From Avidesulfovibrio sp964369685 (lineage in GTDB: Bacteria; Desulfobacterota; Desulfovibrionia; Desulfovibrionales; Desulfovibrionaceae), in assembly GCA_964369685.1 (NCBI GenBank), contig CAYJFB010000012.1, forward strand, positions 11,041-75,040: 64,000 nt of DNA, given 5' to 3'. The notes under the pieces were generated by a model. The model was not told the DNA's origin and searched no databases. It worked only from the letters and a program-made list of their open reading frames with translations. Shown here piece by piece: positions 26,036 to 35,419 of this stretch; within the stretch, counting starts at the first letter, position 1; each line of letters begins with the position of its first letter. A program made the position numbers and the translations under genes.

Positions 26036-26851
26036 TTATTGTGCAGATTGTTTTTCTTGTTGCTTACGTAAATACGCGGCAAGCTTGGCTGCTTCGACAA
26101 AATTGGGATCAAGTGTTACGGCGGCGTCGGCGGTTTTGATCGCTTTGTCAAGCAATCCCATATCCATATATAAACGTCCCATGTTAAAAAAGAGATTTGG
26201 ATCTTTGCCCAAATAATTATACGCTTTTAAATAATATTCTTCAGCTTTTTCAAACTGTTTGGTTTTACGCAAAGCCATGGCGATTTTATTGTAGAGATGT
26301 GCCAATTCGGGGCTGTCTTTCAAGGCTTTTTCCAAAAAAGGAATACATTTGTCGTATTCACCTGCATTGAGGTATAACTCACCGATACGTCCAAGCAGTT
26401 CTGAATCGTCACCAAAGTCACGCATCAATGCGTTAAAACGATTCTCGGCCATGGCCTCGTCACCTTTTGCCAATGCGGCGGCACCTTCTTCAAAGAGTTT
26501 GTCACGGCGTTGAGCAAGCAACTTCATGGCTTCGCTGGCTTCATCTTTGATAGAAAGGTCAAAGGCTTGCAATATACCGCTCATATTATCAAGCAATTCT
26601 CTTTCTTTTCCGGGAGTATACTCAATGGGTTCGGCATAGATCTCTTTGACATTTTTGTCGCTTGTGATCATATACACGGCGTCTTCCAACAAACGTTCAA
26701 ATTCATCGCGTTCGGATTTCATCAAGGGGGTTTGCAGAATAATCAGTACGGTTGAATGCAATGCTTTGACTGCAGGTTGCGCTTTGCCTTGACGCAGTGA
26801 CGTACGGATTGAGGCCAGTTGTTGACGGGCTTTGCTTAATTCTGAAGACAT
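26036..26851 (-). CDS. tetratricopeptide repeat protein
   Basis: The protein has 271 residues, is acidic, and has no signal or membrane segment. The C-terminal half carries at least three TPR units (around GRIGELYLNAGEYDKCIPFL, FEKAEEYYLKAYNYLG, FFNMGRLYMDMGLLDKAI). The N-terminal half is helical. It is probably a protein-binding adaptor; no enzyme motif is present. The ribosome site AGAGGTACACAAC supports ATG 26851. It lies downstream of carA on the same strand. Confidence 0.85.
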   Translation of the reverse strand: MSSELSKARQQLASIRTSLRQGKAQPAVKALHSTVLIILQTPLMKSERDEFERLLEDAVYMITSDKNVKEIYAEPIEYTPGKERELLDNMSGILQAFDLSIKDEASEAMKLLAQRRDKLFEEGAAALAKGDEAMAENRFNALMRDFGDDSELLGRIGELYLNAGEYDKCIPFLEKALKDSPELAHLYNKIAMALRKTKQFEKAEEYYLKAYNYLGKDPNLFFNMGRLYMDMGLLDKAIKTADAAVTLDPNFVEAAKLAAYLRKQQEKQSAQ

Positions 26852-26889
26852 GTTGTGTACCTCTTTTTCGGATAGTGCCTGGCGTTTTC

Positions 26890-28020
26890 TTATTTTTGTA
26901 CAGCGGCAATCATTTGTTTAAAACGTTGAAAGAATGTTCGACTGTCTGAAGGCCCGGGACAGGCTTCTGGGTGGTGTTGGACAGCCAAAATAGGACGCGT
27001 TTTGTGGGCAAAACCTTCCAACGTATTGTCATTCAAGTTAATATGCGTCACTTCCAAATCCGAAACATCGGAAATGTCAACACAAAAACCGTGATTTTGA
27101 GAAGAAATTTCAACCTGTCCCGTTGCCATATCTTTTACGGGGTGATTACAGCCATGGTGACCGAATTTCAGTTTTCCCGTCGTTCCGCCTAAGGCGTGGC
27201 CAAGCAATTGATGTCCGAGACAAATACCCGCAATGGGTAGGCTCAAGGCGAGCTCTTTGACGACTGCGATTTCATTTTTCAGCACCGCAGGATCACCGGG
27301 GCCGTTAGAAAGAAAAACGGCGTCTGCACCAAGAGCATGGATTTGTTTGGCTGTGTAGGTCGGCGGCACCATCAATAATTGAAAACCTTGTTCCTTGAGC
27401 AAGCGCACAATATTCCATTTGATGCCAAAATCATAGACTGCCAAACGGGGGCCTGCACCTTGTGCCCATTCAAACGAGCCATCTTCACGAATACAAGCGG
27501 TCACAGGCGCTTCATCTGTCCAAACCCACGGCTCTTTTGGGGCAACGCGTGGCACAAGGTTCAAGCCTTCCATAGTGGGCAATGCTTGAGCCATGGCAAC
27601 CAGTTCTGCAGAGTCTTGTACGTTTGTCGAGACCATACCGCGCATGGCACCGTGTGTACGCAGATGCAGGGTCAACGCGCGCGTGTCCAAGCCTTCAATG
27701 CCGGGCACGCCGTGTTCAACCAAAAAGTCGGGCAAGCTTTTGATGCTCTGCCAGTTGGAAGGTGTTTTACAACACTCTTTAACCAATAATGCCGACACAT
27801 GCACGCGAGACGATTCATTGTCACACGCCGTGATCCCATAATTGCCGACTAAAGGCCATTTTAAACAAACCATTTGTCCGGTATAGGACGGGTCTGTCAG
27901 GATTTCTTGATAGCCGGTCATGCCGGTATTAAAAATTACTTCTCCGCCACCCTCACAAGCACCCGTAAACGAACGCCCTTCAAGCACAAAACCATCTTCC
28001 AAAGCAAGCAATGCTTTCAT
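26890..28020 (-). CDS. carA: carbamoyl phosphate synthase small subunit
   Basis: This is the glutaminase subunit that supplies ammonia to CarB for carbamoyl phosphate (pyrimidine and arginine synthesis). Its 376 residues are normal. The class I amidotransferase triad is complete: Cys in GICLGHQLLG, and His and Glu in VQHHPEACPGP. FLSNGPGDP is also present. The start ATG 28020 has GGGGATTGTTC upstream. carB is not adjacent. Confidence 0.96.
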   Translation of the reverse strand: MKALLALEDGFVLEGRSFTGACEGGGEVIFNTGMTGYQEILTDPSYTGQMVCLKWPLVGNYGITACDNESSRVHVSALLVKECCKTPSNWQSIKSLPDFLVEHGVPGIEGLDTRALTLHLRTHGAMRGMVSTNVQDSAELVAMAQALPTMEGLNLVPRVAPKEPWVWTDEAPVTACIREDGSFEWAQGAGPRLAVYDFGIKWNIVRLLKEQGFQLLMVPPTYTAKQIHALGADAVFLSNGPGDPAVLKNEIAVVKELALSLPIAGICLGHQLLGHALGGTTGKLKFGHHGCNHPVKDMATGQVEISSQNHGFCVDISDVSDLEVTHINLNDNTLEGFAHKTRPILAVQHHPEACPGPSDSRTFFQRFKQMIAAVQK

Positions 28021-28184
28021 GAACAATCCCCAAACGACAGTGATGTCGGTTGTTTGTGTCTACTTCTGTAACACTTTCGTTTTATAAAACCTTTTTGATT
28101 GGTTAAGACAGGTGTATACAGAATGTCTGTTATTACTCAAATGAGATAACTCAAGCTGTTGTGTATATCAATAACCGTAGCCGT

Positions 28185-28937
28185 TCAATATGCCTCAGCA
28201 CGATTCATTATCATTTGTACCGTAAGCAAATCTTCAGGTGTATCCACGCCCGCACAGTGTTCTTTCACCACTTGCACTCGGATAGGAATGCCGTTTTCGA
28301 TGAGGCGCAATTGCTCCAACTGTTCTTGTTGTTCTAAAACAGACGGTGGCAAAGCAACAAAAGATTCCAACGCTTTTTTACGAAACGCGTATAAGCCGAT
28401 ATGACCCAAATATGTTATGGGGGCACTGTCGCGTACAAAAGGAATCGGTGCCCGAGAAAAATACAATGCGTCGCCGTTGGCGGCAAGCACAGTTTTGACT
28501 TGTTGGCTTAAGGCCGCCCGTTCGGGGAGAATGGGAGTTGCCAACGTTGTGACGTGTACATCTGTATTGGCGAAAGGCTCCAAAAGTGACACGATGTTTT
28601 GCGGTGCCAAAAGCGGTTCGTCACCTTGGATGTTGACAATAACCGCGTCATCAGGAAGATTTAATAAACATGCGGCTTCATGGACGCGATCTGTTCCGCT
28701 TGGATGTTTTGCATCAGTCATAACCCAAGGCACACCCAATTGGCTTGCAACATCTGCAATACGCCGATCATCTGTCGCCAAGGTGACAGATTGTAACGCC
28801 TTACATTGTCGCGCCCGTTCCCACACATGCCAAAACATCGGTTTGCCGAGAATGTCAACCAACGCTTTGCCCGGAAAGCGGGTTGAGGCATACCGTGTCG
28901 GAATGATGCCATAACACAAGGTTTCTTGATCTTTCAT
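28185..28937 (-). CDS. kdsB: 3-deoxy-manno-octulosonate cytidylyltransferase
   Basis: This enzyme makes CMP-Kdo from Kdo and CTP for LPS inner-core assembly. Its 250 residues are usual. IPTRYASTRFPGKAL is the nucleotide-binding N-terminus; NIQGDEPLL, FSRAPIPF and HIGLYAFRKKAL are family signatures. It lies between the polyprenyl synthase and carA genes on the minus strand, with gaps of about 160 bases on each side, so an operon is not certain. Confidence 0.96.
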   Translation of the reverse strand: MKDQETLCYGIIPTRYASTRFPGKALVDILGKPMFWHVWERARQCKALQSVTLATDDRRIADVASQLGVPWVMTDAKHPSGTDRVHEAACLLNLPDDAVIVNIQGDEPLLAPQNIVSLLEPFANTDVHVTTLATPILPERAALSQQVKTVLAANGDALYFSRAPIPFVRDSAPITYLGHIGLYAFRKKALESFVALPPSVLEQQEQLEQLRLIENGIPIRVQVVKEHCAGVDTPEDLLTVQMIMNRAEAY

Positions 28938-29093
28938 ATAATAATTCCGAAATATTGGGAATTAAAATCCACCCAAATTAGCGCCCTTTATCAATAACTT
29001 TACCAGCTTACCACTCCAATACGTCCACGTCAATCAAGCAAAAGGTCATATCATATCAAAAGTATCCAAACGTACCCCAAAAGCAAAGAAAAG

Positions 29094-30074
29094 CTATGCT
29101 GTACGGTTGCGTACAAAATCAAGTCCGGCGTGTAAGAGTTCGCATGCTTGTTGAGCTTTTTTATCGTGTTGAGGCAAGATCGCCAAGGCTTGAGCGGCGT
29201 TATTCAAATAATTGTCGGCAAGTTGCAAGGTTTGTGTTTGAAATCCGCCATCCCGTATGGCTTTGACAATGTTCAAAACATCTTCTTCGCTAAAACGCAA
29301 AGCCGCAAAATTTTCAACAAATGTTTGGCGTTTTTCGTGAACCAAGCTTTGCATATAAAAAAGAATAGGTGGTGTAAATTTGCCTTCGCGCACGTCACCG
29401 CCTTCGGGTTTTCCTGTGTCGCTTGACGGTGAAAAATCTAAGGCATCGTCGGCTATTTGGAAGGCCATGCCCAAATTATGACCAAAGTCTGCCGCTGCTT
29501 GGATATATTTTTCGTTATCCGTAGCCATGCGCGCGCCCAATTCACAAGCTGCACGTAATAACCATGCCGTTTTGCTTGAGATGATTTCTGTATAGACGGC
29601 CATGTCTGCTTGTACTTTGCCCTGATGAGCAATTTCCATAATTTCACCGTTGGCTGTTTGCACAATGGCGTTACTCAAACATTTTACCATGCGTGGATTG
29701 TTAAACTCCGCAATGAGCGTACAGCCCTGTGCAAACATTGCATCGGCAGCCAACAGTGTCGGTGCCAAGCCAAATACATGGTGTGCACACGGTTTTCCTC
29801 GTCGCATATCCGCGTTATCAAGTACATCGTCATGCAGCAACGTTGCCGCATGTAATAATTCAACGGCGCAGCCCACCTTATGTAATTGTTTGCCCTTATA
29901 GCCCAAGGCTCTGCCACACAACACAGTGAGTAACGGACGTAATCGTTTGCCTCCGCCTTCCAAAGCATATTTGGCGGTCGGTCTTACATAGTCCGGAAGA
30001 ACAGCACTGAGCGCACTCAATTCGTCATTGATTCGAGGCTGTTCTTTTAACAAAAAAAATGTAAAAGAAGTCAT
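29094..30074 (-). CDS. polyprenyl (octaprenyl-type) diphosphate synthase
   Basis: This is a trans-prenyltransferase of 326 residues. The first Asp-rich motif is LLHDDVLDNADMRRG and the second is FQIADDALDF; GGGKRLRPLL binds diphosphate. The small residues before the first motif and the length fit a long-chain (IspB-type) enzyme for the menaquinone side chain. Chain length is not provable from sequence. ATG 30074 (MTSFTFF) was chosen over an upstream start, because the upstream extension is cysteine-rich and unlike the family. Confidence 0.9.
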   Translation of the reverse strand: MTSFTFFLLKEQPRINDELSALSAVLPDYVRPTAKYALEGGGKRLRPLLTVLCGRALGYKGKQLHKVGCAVELLHAATLLHDDVLDNADMRRGKPCAHHVFGLAPTLLAADAMFAQGCTLIAEFNNPRMVKCLSNAIVQTANGEIMEIAHQGKVQADMAVYTEIISSKTAWLLRAACELGARMATDNEKYIQAAADFGHNLGMAFQIADDALDFSPSSDTGKPEGGDVREGKFTPPILFYMQSLVHEKRQTFVENFAALRFSEEDVLNIVKAIRDGGFQTQTLQLADNYLNNAAQALAILPQHDKKAQQACELLHAGLDFVRNRTA

Positions 30075-30265
30075 GATCTCTGTCGTTCTCTGCTCGGTAC
30101 AGCATGATGAAATGTGTAAAAAAAAATCAAAACATGTCCATAAAACATACAACCACACAAGAAAAAGCCATCCGACAAGAAGGTTGGCAATGCCTGTTTT
30201 TGTACAGCTTCACCACACATTATGCAAGGGCTTTACTCTATGGCGTATTACAGCCATACTGAGGC

Positions 30266-30463
30266 ATGGACTTTGATTGGAAAATTTTTTTGTGTGCTGC
30301 CGGATTGGCTTTGCTTTATGAAAGTGTGCCTTATTTGCTGTTTCCTAAAAAAATGCAACAAATTATGAGACGCATTTCAGAAGAAAATCCAGATATGGTA
30401 CAGCGAGTCGGCCTGTGTTCGCTCATGATGGGTGTTATACTCATTTGGTTGGCGTTGGGTTAA
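30266..30463 (+). CDS. DUF2065 family small membrane protein
   Basis: The protein has 65 residues in two hydrophobic helices (about 8-27 and 48-64) joined by the basic loop FPKKMQQIMRRI, and a conserved glutamate in LLYESVPYLLFP, which is the DUF2065 pattern. The function is unknown. It starts 191 bases from the divergent polyprenyl synthase gene and ends 47 bases before pyrE, so it is probably cotranscribed with it. Confidence 0.8.
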   Translation: MDFDWKIFLCAAGLALLYESVPYLLFPKKMQQIMRRISEENPDMVQRVGLCSLMMGVILIWLALG

Positions 30464-30510
30464 TTGTTTGGTTCATTTTATCTTCAAATCAACGCGTGGC
30501 AGGAGAAAAC

Positions 30511-31077
30511 ATGCAAACAACGCTTGAATATAAACGCCGTTTGGCAAAGATTTTGTTGGAACGGTCTTACAAAGAAGGCGATTTTACCTTAGCATCGGGA
30601 CGAAAAAGTGACTTTTATTTCGATTGTCGCATTACAGCTCTGCACCCCGAAGGATCATGGTTGATCGGACAACTCTTTACAGAATTGCTTGCGGATTTAC
30701 CGATTGTCGGTGTTGGGGGGATGACCTTGGGTGCCGACCCATTGATCAGTGCAACCACAGTTATTTCCTACGAAAAGCAAAAACCCCTTGCAGGGCTCAT
30801 TGTTCGTAAAGAAGCAAAAGGCCATGGAACAGGACAGTATGTGGAAGGCCTCGCCAATTTTCAGGCCGGTGATAAAGTGGCCATGCTCGAAGACGTCGTG
30901 ACCACGGGCGGATCATTGTTAAAAGCGTGTGAACGAGTTGAGGCGGCAGGGCTTGAGGTTGCCGTGGTTTGCACCGTACTTGATCGTGGGGAAGGCGGAC
31001 GTGAGGTCATTAATGCTGCAGGGTATGAGCTGCGCTCACTTTTCACTCGTACCGAGCTCAAGGCCTTTGCCGAGTGA
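30511..31077 (+). CDS. pyrE: orotate phosphoribosyltransferase
   Basis: This enzyme converts orotate and PRPP to orotidine 5'-phosphate. Its 188 residues are normal. The PRPP loop VAMLEDVVTTGGSLLKA is clear, and LASGRKSDFYFD and VRKEAKGHGTG (the flexible-loop Lys residues) are present. The start ATG 30511 has AGGAG upstream; the longer frame to 30415 overlaps the DUF2065 gene and was not used. Confidence 0.95.
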   Translation: MQTTLEYKRRLAKILLERSYKEGDFTLASGRKSDFYFDCRITALHPEGSWLIGQLFTELLADLPIVGVGGMTLGADPLISATTVISYEKQKPLAGLIVRKEAKGHGTGQYVEGLANFQAGDKVAMLEDVVTTGGSLLKACERVEAAGLEVAVVCTVLDRGEGGREVINAAGYELRSLFTRTELKAFAE

Positions 31078-31089
31078 GTATCGTTTTGA

Positions 31090-31120
31090 GGGAGGTTTGC
31101 TTGCTATCAAAGCGCCTCCC
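31090..31120. terminator. hairpin between pyrE and the convergent selenoprotein gene
   Basis: GGGAGG (31090-31095) pairs with CCTCCC (31115-31120); the arms are followed by CCAAAA. It is an imperfect inner stem with no strong T tract on the + strand. It is probably the shared transcript end. Confidence 0.45.
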
Positions 31121-31131
31121 CCAAAAGACTC

Positions 31132-31443
31132 TTAGCAACAACAACCGTTACTGCGTAAAGCAGAAAAACTGCGTTCGGTGGTGATCCGAAATTCAGGAAC
31201 CGTGTAATCGACATATACAGAACGTACTTGTTGCAGTATGTTTTTTGCAACACAGATTGTATAACCGTCTATACCTTGGATGTAATCTTCTTTTTCAGAC
31301 ATATACTTTGGCTCTTCCAGAGCCAATTCTAATTTTGTTTGGTGTCAACCGTCTGCAATGCGATCTATACGAATGATTGCATCTGTCCTTTTCCCACGAA
31401 ATGCTTCCAAAGCCTCAAGGGCTGTATCAGAAAATGTAATCAT
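31132..31443 (-). CDS. HesB/IscA-like selenoprotein, in-frame TGA read as selenocysteine (U33)
   Basis: Reading begins at ATG 31443 after a very strong ribosome site (AAGGAGGAGTC) and continues to TAA at 31132, 103 codons, with one in-frame TGA at codon 33 (31345-31347). Upstream of it is RIDRIADG-U; downstream is LELALEEP, which aligns with the (S)GPRLALALDEP region of HesB/IscA-like proteins, where the residue after the glycine is Cys. The C-terminus is NGCCC. A hairpin with the spacing of a bacterial SECIS follows the TGA. HesB-like proteins are a known selenoprotein family. A-type proteins bind or carry Fe-S clusters; the role of the Sec form is unknown. A caller stopping at TGA would report only the last 64 codons. 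It is monocistronic and convergent with pyrE. Confidence 0.85.
31308..31326 (-). promoter_or_regulatory. bacterial SECIS-like hairpin
   Basis: In the mRNA, TTGGCTCT, loop GGA, AGAGCCAA form eight perfect pairs. The loop starts with G (UGGA), 26 bases after the TGA. This matches the known bacterial SECIS rules: a small apical loop with an early G, about 16-37 bases from UGA. It lies inside the coding frame. Confidence 0.75.
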
Positions 31444-31643
31444 GACTCCTCCTTGTTCCTTATTCAAACATTACATAGAAAATAAAAATAGCCCTTCAAG
31501 ACATATAAGTAAAGTCATTCAACAATAAAATAGCTACAAATGTATTTTTTTTTCATAAAGACTTTTCATTCTGTCTAAACCGTCTTATGCTTTGTGCGTG
31601 GTCAACGGACGTGCCGTTTCATTTCCAAAACCTGAAGGATCCC

Positions 31644-32855
31644 ATGCCCTCTTTGCTCCAACGTCAACTGTTTAAAGAATTATTCCAGCTCTTTTGTCTC
31701 GCTGCTTGTGTTTTGTTGACACTCATTTTACTCAGCCGCGCCGTGCAAATGCGAGAACTTTTTTTGGGCTTGGATTTAGGGCTCTTGGACACGATTAAAC
31801 TCTTTGGGTTTATGAGTCCTCTTTTTTTGATGCTTGTGATTCCCATTGCTTGCATGCTGAGTGTTTTTTTGACTTTTTTGCGAATGGGCACCGATCGAGA
31901 ATTGGTGGCGCTCAAGGCGGGCGGCATCAATCTTTATCAAATGTTGCCTGCGCCTTTTGTTTTTAGTGTGTTGTGTTTGGGATTGACGTTGTGGGTTTCT
32001 TTGCATTGGTTGGCTTGGGGAATGGATCATTTTCGCGATCTGTTGGTTGACATTGCCGGCTCAAGAGCGCGTATCGTTGTTCAGCCCGGTGTTTTTAATA
32101 ACGAATTTCCGGGACTTGTGCTTTTTGCCAGAAAAGTGGATCCCGAAACAGGCGATATGCAACAAATTCTCATGGATGATCGTAGTAACCCGGAAAGAAA
32201 TATCATTATTCTTGCCCCATCAGGTCAAATCCAAACAGAAAGCGATAAAGGTGCCTTGCTCTTTTCTCTACAAAACGGGCGTATCTACTCTACCACAGAA
32301 AATAACACCTCCATGTTGATGTTTGACGAATATAACGTTCGCTTACCATTGGATAGACTTTTTAAAAACCTGGATCTCGGCGAATTGCGCCCGCGAGACA
32401 TGTCATGGACAACTTTGCGTGCGCTTGCGGCAGACAGCAACTTGCAAACCAATCCCGAATTGGCCAACACAGTGGCTGTCGAGTTGCACAAACGATGGGC
32501 GTATCCTGCGGCTTGTGTGGCTTTATCGTTGTTTATTTTGCCGTTGGCGACAGCATTTCAGGGAATGCACCGTCAATTGGGTTTAGTTTTGGCGTTGGTA
32601 ATGTTTTTTGTATACTACAGTTTAATGTCTTTGGGATTCACGTTGGGGGAGGCGGGTGCGTTGCCGCCTGCGATCAGTTTGTGGTTTCCCAACATGTTGT
32701 TTTTGAGTTTGGGATTTTATGGATTGCGGTTGACTGTGCATGAACGGGTTCCTAATCTTGTGCGTCGTTTCAGGTTACGTCCTTCTACACGGCCACAGAT
32801 AAAAAACAACACCGATAACTGCCAAAGAGATTCTAAAGAGCAGGAGCAACACTGA
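31644..32855 (+). CDS. lptF: LptF-type permease of the LPS export ABC transporter
   Basis: This is an inner-membrane LptF/LptG family protein of 403 residues. It has three N-terminal membrane segments (to about residue 110), a periplasmic beta-jellyroll region (about 130-270) and three C-terminal segments. RELVALKAGGINLYQ is the family coupling motif. LptFG with LptB extract LPS from the inner membrane. The start ATG 31644 follows GAAGGATCCC. The stop overlaps lptG by one base. Confidence 0.92.
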   Translation: MPSLLQRQLFKELFQLFCLAACVLLTLILLSRAVQMRELFLGLDLGLLDTIKLFGFMSPLFLMLVIPIACMLSVFLTFLRMGTDRELVALKAGGINLYQMLPAPFVFSVLCLGLTLWVSLHWLAWGMDHFRDLLVDIAGSRARIVVQPGVFNNEFPGLVLFARKVDPETGDMQQILMDDRSNPERNIIILAPSGQIQTESDKGALLFSLQNGRIYSTTENNTSMLMFDEYNVRLPLDRLFKNLDLGELRPRDMSWTTLRALAADSNLQTNPELANTVAVELHKRWAYPAACVALSLFILPLATAFQGMHRQLGLVLALVMFFVYYSLMSLGFTLGEAGALPPAISLWFPNMLFLSLGFYGLRLTVHERVPNLVRRFRLRPSTRPQIKNNTDNCQRDSKEQEQH

Positions 32856-33937
32856 TGCCGTCACTGCTTTCTCGTTACCTCATTCGCGGCAATACCTTTT
32901 TGATTCTTCCCACTTTGGCAGTGGGGATTGGTATGTACATTCTTACCGATCTGTTTGAACGCTTGGACAGTTTTATTGAGGCTGAATTGGCTATTGGTGT
33001 TGTTGTGACATATTTTGTTGTCAAAACGCCTCTGGTTGTGGCGCAAATCCTACCTGTTATTTTTTTGCTTTCCACGACGATTCAACTTTGTTTGATGGCA
33101 CGCAATCGAGAACTTGTCGCCTTACAAGCCGGCGGCATTTCGTTGGTTAATCTTGCAGGCATTTTATTACTCTGTGGGTGTTTATGGGGGGGGATTCAGC
33201 TTGCTTTTTCAGAAGTTCTCGGCATCAAAGGAGAACAAGCCTCTGCGCGGATTTGGCAAGAAGATGTTCGTAAACGCAACTTGGCACAATCTGTATTGCG
33301 AAACCTATGGTTTACAGAAAACATATGGGTTGTTTCATTGGATTCTCTGAGTCCGAATGGGTCGGGTACGGGGTTCAGTGCATATAAACTTTCAAACGAC
33401 AATCTGGGCGTGGAATTGATTCTCAAAGCCGAGTCGTTTACCGCAAAAGCCAATGATTGGCAATTGATCAACGTGCTCAGCTATGACCCTGCAGGCTTTA
33501 GCGTTGAAAAACAAGCAACCATGGCTTTGCCTCTGACGCAAGATCCGCAAGCGTTTCGTTTTATTTATGGTTCACAAAAATTGGATCAGTTGCCGTTGTG
33601 GGAGTTGAGTCAAACGATTGAACGATTGTCGGCTTCGGGTTCCAATGTTGAGGGTCTGCGAACTTCATGGCATATGAAGTGGGCCTATGCGGCTTCGTTA
33701 GCGGTGTTGGCGTTGTGTGCAACGGCTTTAGTTTCTGTAACGACCAATATTTATATTGCCACGGTGTTGGCACTTGGCGGCACGTTTATTTATTTTGCCG
33801 TTTACACCTTGGGTTCTGCTATGGCACAGCAAGGAACGTTGCCTCCTTTTGTTGGTGCGTGGCTTGCCAATGCGTTGGCGCTGGTTTTGGCTTTGTTGCG
33901 ACTCATACCACTTTTTTTACGACGTTCAAGTTTTTAG
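32855..33937 (+). CDS. lptG: LptG-type permease of the LPS export ABC transporter
   Basis: This is the second LptF/LptG permease, 360 residues, with the same 3 + 3 membrane plan and a periplasmic domain. NRELVALQAGGISLVNL is the coupling motif. It overlaps the lptF stop (TGATG), so the two are translated together. lptB, lptA and lptC are not in the window. Confidence 0.92.
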   Translation: MPSLLSRYLIRGNTFLILPTLAVGIGMYILTDLFERLDSFIEAELAIGVVVTYFVVKTPLVVAQILPVIFLLSTTIQLCLMARNRELVALQAGGISLVNLAGILLLCGCLWGGIQLAFSEVLGIKGEQASARIWQEDVRKRNLAQSVLRNLWFTENIWVVSLDSLSPNGSGTGFSAYKLSNDNLGVELILKAESFTAKANDWQLINVLSYDPAGFSVEKQATMALPLTQDPQAFRFIYGSQKLDQLPLWELSQTIERLSASGSNVEGLRTSWHMKWAYAASLAVLALCATALVSVTTNIYIATVLALGGTFIYFAVYTLGSAMAQQGTLPPFVGAWLANALALVLALLRLIPLFLRRSSF

Positions 33938-33970
33938 GACGTATTCACATGCTTCTTGGAAGTCTTTATT

Positions 33971-35419
33971 GTGCTTGATTCCGATGCCATTTACAGTGTC
34001 CGGCAAGTGACAACGCGTTTGCAGCAGGTTATTGAAAACGCGTTGCCTTTTGTTTGGGTGCGAGGAGAAGTGACCAATATATCGCGTCCGAGTTCGGGGC
34101 ATGTGTATTTTTCGTTGCGCGATGCTGACGCTTTATTGCATTGTGTGTGGTTTCGCGGTCATCATCGTTTGGAAGAACGTTTTGATCCGTTAACGGGAGA
34201 AGTCTATGAAGACGGTGCACGCCCGAATCGTGCACAAACCTTATCCAACGGCGAGCAAGTGGTCTGTGCAGGCAACGTTTCGGTATATGGCCCACGCGGA
34301 CACTATCAACTCTTGGTTGAATTTGTACATGAAAGCGGACATGGGGCGTTGTTGCGTCGTTTAAATGAGTTGAAACAAACTTTATCCGAAAAAGGATGGT
34401 TTGCTACAGAACGTAAACGTCCTTTGCCTTTGGAACCGAGACATATAGCCCTGATTACCGCCCCAAACGGCGCAGCTGTTCATGATTTTATGCGTGTTGC
34501 TGTAGGCCGTGGCCTTGGTGCAGAAATAGAGCTTTGGCCGGTTCCTGTACAAGGCAATGATGCCTCTGAACGCATTTGCAACGCGCTTCAGCATATTAAC
34601 CTTCAAGCATGGGCAGACGTTATTGTGTTGATTCGCGGCGGCGGTTCGCTTGAAGATTTGTGGGCTTTTAATAATGAGCAACTTGCCGCTGCCATTATTG
34701 CTTCTCATATACCTGTTTTGACAGGCATCGGCCATGAAATTGATACTTCTATTGCTGACTTGGTTGCCGATTGCCGTGCAGCCACACCTTCACACGCCGC
34801 ACAAATTCTTTGGCGAGAAAAACATTGGTATATTCAGCAAATTGATACCTTGGAAATACGTTTAAAACAACAATTAAATGTTGTTTTTTCACGAGCGGAA
34901 TCACAACTTGAAACGATAGAAAAAGTCTTGGGTTGGCTTGCTCCGACACGTCGCTTGGAACGCATGGAACACAGTGTGACAGAACTGGAACGCCGCTTAC
35001 GCATAGCCATGGAACAGCACTTGTATGCAGCAGAAAACCGTCTTCAACAAAGTGTGGTCAATTTTAATAAAGCTTTTCATCCAGATATGTTGACACAATG
35101 TTGTGAACGCATCGCGTTTTTAGAAAACAAACGTATGCAAATCATGAAGCATCGTATGGCACTGTGGGAACAAGATTGTACGACCTTGTCAGTCCAACTG
35201 GAAGCGCTCGATCCACATGCTCCTTTGCGCCGTGGGTATGCCTTGCTTCAAACAAATACAAAAAACACACAACCGATTACTGCCATAGAAGACATACAAT
35301 GCGGATCTTCAATCCGTATCCGTTTGCAAGGCGGCGCAATAACCGCCACTGTGACTGATATACAATCTACAATAAATAATGTTATGGATACAAGTAGCAA
35401 TAAAGGATCAAATTCATGA
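33971..35419 (+). CDS. xseA: exodeoxyribonuclease VII large subunit
   Basis: The nuclease subunit has 482 residues. An N-terminal OB-fold (FVWVRGEVTNIS) is followed by the catalytic domain (ALITAPNGAAVHDF, VIVLIRGGGSLEDLWAFN, GIGHEIDTSIADLVAD) and a coiled-coil arm. GTG 33971 was chosen because GGAAG lies 8 bases upstream; an in-frame TTG at 33956 has no suitable site. It overlaps xseB by four bases, so the two subunits are coupled. Confidence 0.95.
   Translation: MLDSDAIYSVRQVTTRLQQVIENALPFVWVRGEVTNISRPSSGHVYFSLRDADALLHCVWFRGHHRLEERFDPLTGEVYEDGARPNRAQTLSNGEQVVCAGNVSVYGPRGHYQLLVEFVHESGHGALLRRLNELKQTLSEKGWFATERKRPLPLEPRHIALITAPNGAAVHDFMRVAVGRGLGAEIELWPVPVQGNDASERICNALQHINLQAWADVIVLIRGGGSLEDLWAFNNEQLAAAIIASHIPVLTGIGHEIDTSIADLVADCRAATPSHAAQILWREKHWYIQQIDTLEIRLKQQLNVVFSRAESQLETIEKVLGWLAPTRRLERMEHSVTELERRLRIAMEQHLYAAENRLQQSVVNFNKAFHPDMLTQCCERIAFLENKRMQIMKHRMALWEQDCTTLSVQLEALDPHAPLRRGYALLQTNTKNTQPITAIEDIQCGSSIRIRLQGGAITATVTDIQSTINNVMDTSSNKGSNS

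Noticed and set aside
31132..31326. Stand-alone 64-codon gene
   Set aside because: It is the C-terminal part of the selenoprotein frame; the good ribosome site and upstream homology belong to the start at 31443, and the internal start has none.
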